A model generated the notes under the pieces. That model was not told the origin of the DNA and did not search any database. It worked only from the letters and a program-made list of their open reading frames with translations. The position numbers were made by a program, and so were the translations under genes. Below are positions 6,636 through 11,658 of a stretch of DNA of 11,658 nt, piece by piece. This DNA comes from Scalindua sp964437425 (GTDB taxonomy: Bacteria; Planctomycetota; Brocadiia; Brocadiales; Scalinduaceae), in assembly GCA_964437425.1 (NCBI GenBank), contig CAYTGO010000083.1, positions 1 to 11,658 on the forward strand, written 5' to 3'. Within the stretch, counting starts at the first letter, position 1. Every line of letters begins with the position of its first letter.

Positions 6636-6649
6636 AATTGCAGGCAATT
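6636..6649. promoter_or_regulatory. Palindrome AATTGC-AG-GCAATT, possible operator
   Basis: Two perfect 6-base arms are separated by two bases, about 120 bases before the preferred helicase start. Size and symmetry suit a dimeric DNA-binding protein, but there is only one copy and no linked regulator gene. Confidence 0.25.
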
Positions 6650-6895
6650 TATAGCGTGAGTGGGTGGTGGTAATGAATGAATACAGGGTATGTATTGACT
6701 CTTTCCTACTAATGCTCTGAAACTCAAAACTGCATCCAAAAAACGATATATATCATATCTCAAGGCCGCATACTACCTTAAAACGGATATAATTACCACC
6801 TAAATGTTTAAACCAGTTGAATTAAATGCTGATTACGTAACATTTTACTGAATACGGTGTCTTTGACCTATCCACCTTTCACCTGTTCAAATTCT

Positions 6896-6923
6896 CTTTT
6901 TCTTTGTGACTTTGTGGCAAAAC
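6896..6923 (+). repeat. CTTTGTG-type motif, copy 3 (after the Smr gene)
   Basis: The plus strand reads CTTTGTGACTTTGTGGCAAA, a clean tandem of CTTTGTGA and CTTTGTGG. It lies directly beyond the stop codon of the Smr gene and has the opposite orientation to copies 1 and 2. Confidence 0.4.
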
Positions 6924-6924
6924 T

Positions 6925-7179
6925 TCAATGCTTAAAATGCACAAATACTCTTCCAAAGTTCTTACTGTCCTTGTTAATACGATGATATCTCTTTTTTATG
7001 TCAGGGCGCTCCAGGAAACGCAGAACTGTCTTCTTTAACTGTCCGCTTCCTTTTCCTGGAATAATTTCCACGAGAGCAATCCTTTTCTCGGTAGCTTGAT
7101 CTATTACACGATTGAGCTCTTTCTCAATCAATTTCCCATTTTTACATATTTCATGCAAATCCAGTTTTAGTTTTGCCAT
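6925..7179 (-). CDS. Stand-alone Smr domain protein
   Basis: The 84-residue protein is a single Smr (small MutS-related) domain. LDLHE (6-10) is the first Smr motif, IIPGKGSGQLKKTVLRFL (39-56) the glycine-rich second one, and NFGRVFVHF (74-82) the closing strand. Smr domains bind or nick nucleic acid, at the C-terminus of MutS2 or alone; in several bacteria they act on stalled or collided ribosomes. Here the usual histidine of the HGxGxG motif is a proline (PGKGSG), so nuclease activity cannot be assumed. ATG at 7179 has GAGAG at suitable distance. It follows the TIM barrel gene by 29 bases and seems to be the last gene of that run. Confidence 0.88.
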   Translation of the reverse strand: MAKLKLDLHEICKNGKLIEKELNRVIDQATEKRIALVEIIPGKGSGQLKKTVLRFLERPDIKKRYHRINKDSKNFGRVFVHFKH

Positions 7180-7208
7180 ATATTCTCTCTTTCACCTACC
7201 ACCCTGTT

Positions 7209-8033
7209 TCAATCTTCTGTTAAGTACCCCAGCCGCTCCTTAAGCATCTCCTTCATATAGCAGTTTATCTCCCACTGGTCAGCGATCGGTTTTCCAGTGG
7301 AAGGCAGAGTTACCATATATTCGGGAGGTCCAAACTCGGAACAGATAGGCAGGAATTCAGATTTACTATTTTTGTGATGTTCCGCTACTCTTTCCCACCA
7401 CCTCACGTGCACCTCAACAGCCTCTTCCCATTCGCTCACTCTTGGATCAGTAATCTGTGGAGAAGTTGCACTGCCCACCCTGGCATGAATATAATCTGAC
7501 CGTTCAATAACACGTTTCACAGAATCCTGCTGATCCTGAAGCAGGGAGTTGTGGACGCAACACCAGTGTGAAAAATCAGCAGTAAATCTTATTTCCGGCA
7601 AAGCGTCAATAATGTCCATTGTGGATGTCGTGCAAAAAGTAGCCCGGGCGCGATGAGTCTCATGCAGGATCTTAATCCCAAGTTCACTGGCAAGTCTCTG
7701 AGCTATTGAGATCACTCTTATATTTTCCGCCAAAGGCCAATAGTCTTTTCCGCAGTGGACGTTAGTCAATAATGTATTCAGCCCCAAAGTGCTGTTCAGC
7801 TCTTTTTCCAGAAAATCTATCTGCTCATCAACCGTTGACCCTTCAGCCCTGACCTGAGCAACCAGATCCAATCCAATTTCATTAAGCAGAGAGCCCAGCC
7901 TGTCTTGCTCAGCACTGTTACGTGGAACCGACATCTCAACTCCGTCAAAGCCATCATCCTTGATCAGATTGAGATTGTCTTCAAGTGTTGTCTGGCCCAT
8001 ACCCCATATTGTGCAAAGATATTTAATTTTCAT
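7209..8033 (-). CDS. Xylose-isomerase-like TIM barrel protein (sugar phosphate isomerase/epimerase family)
   Basis: The 274-residue product belongs to the AP-endonuclease-2/xylose-isomerase-like superfamily (PF01261). The start MKIKYLCTIWGMG, then DGFDGVEMSV (27-35), is the typical first strand and helix turn. Putative metal ligands follow at the ends of later strands: Glu125 (LHETHRAR), Asp153 and His156 (TADFSHW), His183 (IHARVG) and Glu233 (CSEFGPPEY). Family members isomerise or epimerise sugars or cut abasic DNA; the substrate here is unknown, though the length and the aromatic-rich FSHWCCVHN region look more like the sugar-type enzymes. I chose ATG at 8033; a GTG at 8051 would add six residues (with a clear loss of family-like sequence). 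The ribosome site is weak (GGA eight bases upstream). It sits 30 bases after the exonuclease gene. Confidence 0.85.
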   Translation of the reverse strand: MKIKYLCTIWGMGQTTLEDNLNLIKDDGFDGVEMSVPRNSAEQDRLGSLLNEIGLDLVAQVRAEGSTVDEQIDFLEKELNSTLGLNTLLTNVHCGKDYWPLAENIRVISIAQRLASELGIKILHETHRARATFCTTSTMDIIDALPEIRFTADFSHWCCVHNSLLQDQQDSVKRVIERSDYIHARVGSATSPQITDPRVSEWEEAVEVHVRWWERVAEHHKNSKSEFLPICSEFGPPEYMVTLPSTGKPIADQWEINCYMKEMLKERLGYLTED

Positions 8034-8063
8034 ATTAGAAGATCCACACACGGTCGCTTTTGC

Positions 8064-8561
8064 TCATACCACATTGCCAGACGCTGCAATTACGATTTTG
8101 GCACATGCCATTGCATCTGATAGCGCTTCATGATGATTTAATGGAATATCTAAATATCGGCAGACATCCGGTAATTTCGTTGGATAAAGTTTCCATCTCT
8201 TCCTGGCCAATGCTACCGTGCATTCAAACGGAATCGATGGTGGTTCAATATCTGCATTTTTACAACAGGCGTTTAACACGGAGCGGTCAAAGGAGGCATT
8301 ATGCGCAGCAATAAAGCCTGCACCGTCTAACATATTTTTCATTGATGGCCATAATTCCTGGAAATCTGGTTTTGAGGCTACCATATCCCACGTGATATTG
8401 TGTATGTAGGTAAACTCGAAATACATTCTCGGAGGTTTGATAAGCCGATGTTCTGTTTTAACAATTTTTCCTGATTCGACTCGGACCATGGCAAGAGCGC
8501 ATGCACTATCCCTGTAACGATCAGCAGTTTCAAAATCTATGGCGACAAAAACATCATTCAT
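8064..8561 (-). CDS. DnaQ-like 3'-5' exonuclease (DEDDh family)
   Basis: The 165-residue product is one exonuclease domain. Motif I is AIDFETA with Asp9 and Glu11, motif II is HNASFDRSVL with Asp92, and motif III is HHEALSDAMACAKI with His144 and Asp149: the complete DEDDh set that binds two metal ions. NITWDMV (55-61) is the usual exonuclease loop after the first strands. Such lone domains include proofreading epsilon, RNase T, oligoribonuclease and ExoX. This one lacks the C-terminal extension of epsilon, so a general DNA/RNA trimming enzyme is more likely; I cannot say which nucleic acid it uses. ATG at 8561 has GGAG eleven bases upstream. It lies 39 bases after the methyltransferase gene and may share its transcript. 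Confidence 0.92.
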   Translation of the reverse strand: MNDVFVAIDFETADRYRDSACALAMVRVESGKIVKTEHRLIKPPRMYFEFTYIHNITWDMVASKPDFQELWPSMKNMLDGAGFIAAHNASFDRSVLNACCKNADIEPPSIPFECTVALARKRWKLYPTKLPDVCRYLDIPLNHHEALSDAMACAKIVIAASGNVV

Positions 8562-8600
8562 TATTTCTTTTCTCCGTGTGGGAAATTTCTTTTGCCCTTT

Positions 8601-9386
8601 TCATATATTTAATTTCCTGGCGAATACATTAATCCTTCTGAATTTTTCAAAATATTGTCCGTTTTCCTGTAAAGCCGCTTTAATCATTTGTCCTACCACC
8701 GTCTCTCTGAATAACTCTTTTTTATCTTCCGGAATATATTCCAGAAAAGGAACAATGTTTGGTTGATCAACCCACCTTATCAAAGCTTCTCTGTCAGGAA
8801 AAAACCTGTCTGCGTTCTCCTCCCAGACATTCAATTCAGAAAACACAAAATCCTTCATTATTTTTTCATATTCATCGAGTGTTGGTGTATACCAGGGCCA
8901 TTGAAATCCGGTGAAGTATTTTCTATATTCTTCAAATACAATGACCTCTCTTATTACTTTAAAAAAATGAGAACAATTACCATCTGCAGCAAAATTAAAC
9001 CGGACAAACCCATCCGGTTTTAAAATTTTGTGAATATTCGTCCATAGCCGGTTATGATCCTTTACCCAATGCAATGCCGCATTAGAAAAAATGAAGTCAA
9101 ATTGGCAATCAAAACTTAATTCATTTAAATCCATCAATTCGAATTCAAGATTACTTCTCTCTTTCTCTTTTGCTACTTCTATCATTCCCTCAGACGCGTC
9201 AACACCAATAACATTACCGTCTTGTACAAGTTCGGCAAGATTTGCGGTCAACAAACCATTTCCACACCCAAGGTCAAGAACAACTTCGTTTCCTTTCAGA
9301 TTTGACTCTGATATTAATTTATTACCCCATTCCTGTTGAAAGATTGAAGCTTTTTCATATTTCTGTCCGTCAAATTCGTAAGCCAT
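8601..9386 (-). CDS. Class I SAM-dependent methyltransferase, trans-aconitate methyltransferase-like
   Basis: The 261-residue enzyme has the Rossmann-type methyltransferase fold: motif I VVLDLGCGNGLLT (35-47), acidic Asp63 in IGVDASEGMIEVAK, motif II-like FDFIFSNAALHWVKD (96-110), and motif III LKPDGFVRF (122-130). SNAALHW and the closing FRRINVFARK resemble Tam, which methylates trans-aconitate and so removes an inhibitor of aconitase. The fold is certain; the substrate is inference, as close relatives methylate other small acids. The ATG at 9386 lies three bases after the stop of the oxidoreductase gene, with no Shine-Dalgarno site at normal distance (AAGGGG is about 17 bases up), so translation probably depends on ribosomes finishing the upstream gene. 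Confidence 0.88.
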   Translation of the reverse strand: MAYEFDGQKYEKASIFQQEWGNKLISESNLKGNEVVLDLGCGNGLLTANLAELVQDGNVIGVDASEGMIEVAKEKERSNLEFELMDLNELSFDCQFDFIFSNAALHWVKDHNRLWTNIHKILKPDGFVRFNFAADGNCSHFFKVIREVIVFEEYRKYFTGFQWPWYTPTLDEYEKIMKDFVFSELNVWEENADRFFPDREALIRWVDQPNIVPFLEYIPEDKKELFRETVVGQMIKAALQENGQYFEKFRRINVFARKLNI

Positions 9387-9389
9387 AAT

Positions 9390-10730
9390 TTAGTGAATGG
9401 AAATCCCCTTCTTTCCTGCTTTCATGCGCCGCGCGGCATTGCAGAGTTCGATCAATGAATCTTTTCCGTCGTTTAAAAGTTTTCCATTATATTCAAAAAT
9501 ATCTATTGGTTTATAAAATGTAGTGTTGTGCCGTATGTACGACGTAAGTGTCTTAATCGTGTGGATTGAATTGACAGTAGCTCCGAATTGATTATAACAG
9601 AGTCCGGTTATTAATAGATCGGTAAGTTCAAAGTTGCTGCGACGTATATATCTCATTCGTTCCGTGAGTACCTGGTATCTGAAAATTATTTTTTCATAAT
9701 CCAGCAGATTCAGCCCGGCAATGATGGCACAGTCGCTTCCTCTTAATGATTCACGCAGTTTTTCCAGACAATCGTCATGGTCCCTAATCGTACACTTTGT
9801 TGTTTCTTCTGAATCTCCGGGAGGGACAGGACATGTAGTACAACCCAGGCAGCGGTAAATTGTAGAATCTATTAACTCATGAATCACAAATTCAACCCAT
9901 GGGATACTCTTTTCTACCCGGTTTGTTAAATCCTTCAAATATTTTGCAAAAAAACGTTCACCGGTATCCATTGTTACAAGGATATCAACCCGTATCCGGT
10001 TTGTCGGATCTTTCTCCTTACTATATATTCCAGATACATGTGCCACCTTCATGCCAACACCAAAGGCTGTATCGATCCCCGGTTCATCTTCCAGTACATC
10101 GCCCTGGTCCCCACCGACGGCTGTGCCGCCATATTGAGAGGTCGGAGGACCGTTGCCTACTACTAAAGCGCCCTGATTCAATGATTCGATCATACTGTAT
10201 ATATTACAGGTTTCCTGACCACCATTGCGTTTGGCCCCGACTGAAGCCACCCCGAATATCTTGTTTTGAAGTAAATTTTTTCTGGCAGTAACCTGCAGAA
10301 ATTTATTTGCAACGGAAGAGCGGTCCCCGAAATAGACCGGAGTTGATAAGATCACACCATCGGCTTCTGCAATCTTCTTATACAGTTCCTCCAGTTTCTC
10401 TTCCACAATAGACAGGGTATCAACATAAGCTAATTCATCCACCGCGCTCTCTTTACTTAACCGGTGACGAAGGTCCAATACGCTTGTCTCTTTATGATTG
10501 AAAAGGACCACAAGGGGGAAATAATCGATATCCGCACCTTTTGAGCATGCTCCCTTCATGGTCGCAGCAGCCAATATTTCCGAGTTGGACAATGTTATTC
10601 CTGCCAGAATCAGTGATTTCCCTTTCCGGATAAATTCACTTGCAGTTCCTTTAGTATGGGCTAATTCTATGACCGCGTCGTTTTGTGATGTGTGAGCTCT
10701 AATACTTCCACAAAGTGTCAATACTCTCAA
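9390..10730 (-). CDS. Two-domain flavodoxin-fold (NADPH-FMN reductase/Isf-like) oxidoreductase
   Basis: The 446-residue product looks like two flavodoxin-fold halves joined. The N-terminal half has LTLCGSIR (4-11), ADGVILSTPVYFGDRSS (123-139) and VASVGAKRNGGQET (161-174), the FMN-binding marks of NADPH-dependent FMN reductases (PF03358), with an extra stretch of about 30 residues near 12-50. The C-terminal half begins a second time with CLGCTTC (294-300), then Cys313, DHDDCLEKLRESLRGSDC, the pattern of archaeal and clostridial iron-sulfur flavoproteins, whose CX2CX2CX4-7C holds a [4Fe-4S] cluster; here the last gap is 12. The equivalent of SPVYFG in this half is lost (AGLNLLDYEK), so FMN probably binds only to the first half. 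TTG at 10730 is supported by AAGG eight bases upstream. Substrate unknown. The gene is followed after three bases by the methyltransferase. Confidence 0.8.
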   Translation of the reverse strand: MRVLTLCGSIRAHTSQNDAVIELAHTKGTASEFIRKGKSLILAGITLSNSEILAAATMKGACSKGADIDYFPLVVLFNHKETSVLDLRHRLSKESAVDELAYVDTLSIVEEKLEELYKKIAEADGVILSTPVYFGDRSSVANKFLQVTARKNLLQNKIFGVASVGAKRNGGQETCNIYSMIESLNQGALVVGNGPPTSQYGGTAVGGDQGDVLEDEPGIDTAFGVGMKVAHVSGIYSKEKDPTNRIRVDILVTMDTGERFFAKYLKDLTNRVEKSIPWVEFVIHELIDSTIYRCLGCTTCPVPPGDSEETTKCTIRDHDDCLEKLRESLRGSDCAIIAGLNLLDYEKIIFRYQVLTERMRYIRRSNFELTDLLITGLCYNQFGATVNSIHTIKTLTSYIRHNTTFYKPIDIFEYNGKLLNDGKDSLIELCNAARRMKAGKKGISIH

Positions 10731-10853
10731 TGTAATTACCTTGCGTATAAGGGTTTCTTAAGATTTTAATGAGCAGGCTTGCTCAACTGTTTATCTGGAG
10801 GGTACCTGTTTTCCCGGAGGAGTCACAAAAACAAAAGCGCTTTTACACCAATT
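10731..10853. other. Intergenic region with a hairpin and a palindrome
   Basis: The 123 bases between the VOC gene and the oxidoreductase gene hold TGAGCA-4-TGCTCA (10770-10785), a 6-bp hairpin without a following T run, and the perfect 12-base palindrome AAAAGCGCTTTT (10833-10844), which is just after the VOC stop codon and is followed on the minus strand by GTTTTTG. Either could slow transcription from the VOC gene or bind a protein. No convincing promoter for the oxidoreductase gene was found. Confidence 0.4.
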
Positions 10854-11234
10854 CTACGGTTTCTGTTTCACTTCAATTAAGTTACCGGAAAAGTCCTTGA
10901 GGAAGTAGACGGTCTTATCCTTATGCTTCCCGATTATTACTTCAGCATCAAACTGCTTAGCCCTTTCTGTGAGCTCTGATAGACTATCCACCATGACAGC
11001 AAAATGTGTGAAATTAGGATTTTCAGGTTGAAAATCCGATATGAATACCTCGATCTTTATCCCTTCGTTTTCAACAACAAGGACCTTGATCTCTTTTGAA
11101 ACAGAAAACAGCTGCTCTGAAAGTTCCAGCGGCAGGATAATCTCTCTTGTCTTTTCCAGACCCAGAAAATCCTGATAAAACTTCAGTACCTGCTCTTCGC
11201 TCTTATTGATAATACCAACGTGATTTAATTGCAT
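10854..11234 (-). CDS. VOC/glyoxalase-fold protein
   Basis: The 126-residue protein contains two beta-alpha-beta-beta-beta units of the vicinal oxygen chelate fold: LNHVGIINKSEEQVLKFYQ (3-21) opens the first and FTHFAVMVDSLSELTERA (75-92) the second, ending with FLKDFSGNLIEV. His5, Glu62, His77 and Glu121 fall at the four metal-ligand places of glyoxalase I and related epimerases, so a metal-dependent lyase, isomerase (methylmalonyl-CoA epimerase type) or resistance-type protein is possible; the reaction is not decidable. Length fits a one-chain subunit of a dimer. ATG at 11234 has no ribosome binding site, and a good -10 box stands only five bases before it, which suggests a leaderless mRNA. 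It precedes the oxidoreductase gene by 123 bases. Confidence 0.88.
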   Translation of the reverse strand: MQLNHVGIINKSEEQVLKFYQDFLGLEKTREIILPLELSEQLFSVSKEIKVLVVENEGIKIEVFISDFQPENPNFTHFAVMVDSLSELTERAKQFDAEVIIGKHKDKTVYFLKDFSGNLIEVKQKP

Positions 11235-11239
11235 GGAGT

Positions 11240-11268
11240 ATTTTAACTTTTAGTAGTTAGATATGCAA
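11240..11268 (-). promoter_or_regulatory. Candidate promoter giving a leaderless VOC transcript
   Basis: On the minus strand, TTGCAT (11263-11268) and TAAAAT (11240-11245) are 17 bases apart. The -10 box matches 5 of 6 consensus bases, the -35 box only 3 of 6. Just five bases lie between the -10 box and the ATG at 11234, so the predicted first transcribed base is at or next to the A of ATG. Confidence 0.4.
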
Positions 11269-11310
11269 GCTTAAGGTTGTTCCGAGATAGCTTTGTAGGG
11301 AAATAAGCAG

Positions 11311-11338
11311 GTTAATTATTAACACTTGAGTTCAGGTG
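11311..11338. promoter_or_regulatory. Two adjacent palindromes upstream of the VOC gene
   Basis: GTTAAT-T-ATTAAC (11311-11323) is a perfect interrupted palindrome. Beside it, CACTTGA-GT-TCAGGTG (11323-11338) is symmetric in six of seven positions. They lie some 45-70 bases before the candidate VOC -35 box and just after the stop codon of the small membrane protein gene. They could be an operator or part of a weak transcript end; no T run follows. Confidence 0.25.
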
Positions 11339-11348
11339 CGATGAATAT

Positions 11349-11528
11349 TTACTCGTTTTCCTGACTTACAGATTCAGTAGGTTTACTTGAAAAAAAGAAC
11401 GTTGCTTCAAATATTAACGCAAACAGCACCAGTGCTATTATCCCGACAATGTGCCAGCCATTGAAGATCAGATTTATTCCGGAAGCAACAATTCCGATCA
11501 TGCCTGCAATTTTTACTTTCCGCTTCAT
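11349..11528 (-). CDS. Small membrane protein, 59 residues, unknown
   Basis: I do not recognise this protein. It begins with the basic MKRKVKI, has two hydrophobic stretches (about 6-22 and 27-47) separated by NGWH, and ends in a polar tail (SSKPTESVSQENE). A short membrane hairpin with the basic end inside is the simplest reading. Evidence that it is a gene: ATG at 11528 has AAGGA six bases upstream, the hydrophobic/charged pattern is orderly, and a TATAAT box lies about 36 bases before the start. It could belong to the many small stress or assembly factors of membrane complexes, but nothing in the sequence says so. Confidence 0.6.
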   Translation of the reverse strand: MKRKVKIAGMIGIVASGINLIFNGWHIVGIIALVLFALIFEATFFFSSKPTESVSQENE

Positions 11529-11564
11529 TATTCTTCCTTAGTTACTTTTGCCTTATAAGAAGTA

Positions 11565-11570
11565 ATTATA
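11565..11570 (-). promoter_or_regulatory. TATAAT -10 box before the small membrane protein gene
   Basis: The minus strand has a perfect TATAAT here, which would start transcription near 11558, about 30 bases before the ATG. The matching -35 position (ATAAAC at 17 bases) is poor, so the promoter is tentative. Confidence 0.35.
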
Positions 11571-11603
11571 AAAGAGAAATGTATTCTGTTTATTACCTCA
11601 CTG

Positions 11604-11658
11604 TTACTTTCCGGCTCCGGCAATATCGGCTGGAATACTGATACGAATGTCGGTTAAT
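11604..11658 (-). CDS. Possible C-terminal end of a gene running off the window
   Basis: The minus-strand frame that ends with TAA at 11606-11604 reads LTDIRISIPADIAGAGK, a sequence with a natural protein look and higher GC than the bases around it. It would be the tail of a gene that begins outside the window. Another frame is also open across this short edge, so the choice is uncertain and no function can be named. Confidence 0.3.
   Translation of the reverse strand, partial: LTDIRISIPADIAGAGK

Larger units (their letters stand above)
6589..6924. other. Gene-free gap of 336 bases
   Basis: This stretch separates the Smr gene from the helicase gene. It holds no ORF that looks coding in either direction; the longest frames are a few tens of codons with no conserved look. 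It contains the palindrome AATTGC-AG-GCAATT (6636-6649), small perfect palindromes such as GATATATATC (6745-6754), GTTTAAAC and TTACGTAA, and a CTTTGTG-type motif at its right end. The helicase promoter should be here, but I found no convincing -35/-10 pair. No intrinsic terminator was seen after the Smr gene. Confidence 0.6.

Noticed and set aside
6535..6638. Minus-strand frame of about 33 codons starting ATGATAAAAAAAG before the helicase
   Set aside because: Considered as a leader peptide, but it overlaps the possible helicase extension, has no regulatory codon run and could arise by chance in AT-rich DNA.
6745..6754. GATATATATC palindrome
   Set aside because: A simple AT-repeat palindrome of this size is expected by chance in AT-rich intergenic DNA.
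10833..10844. AAAAGCGCTTTT as an intrinsic terminator of the VOC gene
   Set aside because: The perfect palindrome leaves only a four-base A-T stem once a loop is allowed for, and the T run after it is broken by G. Kept only as part of the intergenic note.
10769..10900. Plus-strand frame of about 43 codons beginning MSRLAQLF
   Set aside because: It runs into the VOC coding region on the other strand and has no ribosome site or conserved features.

Overview
The window carries only minus-strand genes: every gene I can support reads right to left. The DNA is AT-rich, and promoters and ribosome binding sites look bacterial (sigma-70 type hexamers, AGGAG-like sites). A split F-type ATP synthase operon with atpZ and atpI in front, the C5-pathway haem gene hemL, and several non-ATG starts fit a low-GC Gram-negative bacterium. 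An anammox-type planctomycete (Brocadiales) is my best guess, but nothing here proves it. No rRNA, tRNA, CRISPR array, transposase, phage gene or origin was seen.

Layout in transcription order (right to left): (a) 11658-10854: a possible gene tail at the edge, an unreported-size small membrane protein (59 aa), and a VOC/glyoxalase-fold protein that may be made from a leaderless mRNA. (b) 10730-6925: a run of closely spaced genes for a two-domain flavodoxin-fold oxidoreductase with a cysteine cluster, a Tam-like methyltransferase, a DEDDh exonuclease, a xylose-isomerase-like TIM barrel protein and a stand-alone Smr protein. (c) a 336-base gap with no gene. (d) 6516-3999: a DEAD-box RNA helicase, then a GIY-YIG nuclease overlapping an SPL-like radical SAM protein. 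(e) 3911-1: a strong promoter followed by hemL, atpZ, atpI, atpB (a), atpE (c) and atpF (b); delta, alpha, gamma, beta and epsilon genes presumably follow beyond position 1.

The best understood part is (e). It encodes the whole membrane sector of ATP synthase plus its two accessory membrane proteins. The c subunit has the residues of a proton-type ring, and subunit a has the essential arginine. HemL sits 16 bases before atpZ, so one promoter probably drives both tetrapyrrole precursor synthesis and ATP synthase.

Most of the window is housekeeping or general metabolic gene content. I do not see a convincing new multi-gene system. The items most worth checking are the fused flavoprotein with an expanded cysteine motif, the overlapping nuclease/radical SAM pair, the inverted repeat between atpE and atpF, a short repeated CTTTGTG-type motif found three times next to genes, and the leaderless candidate.
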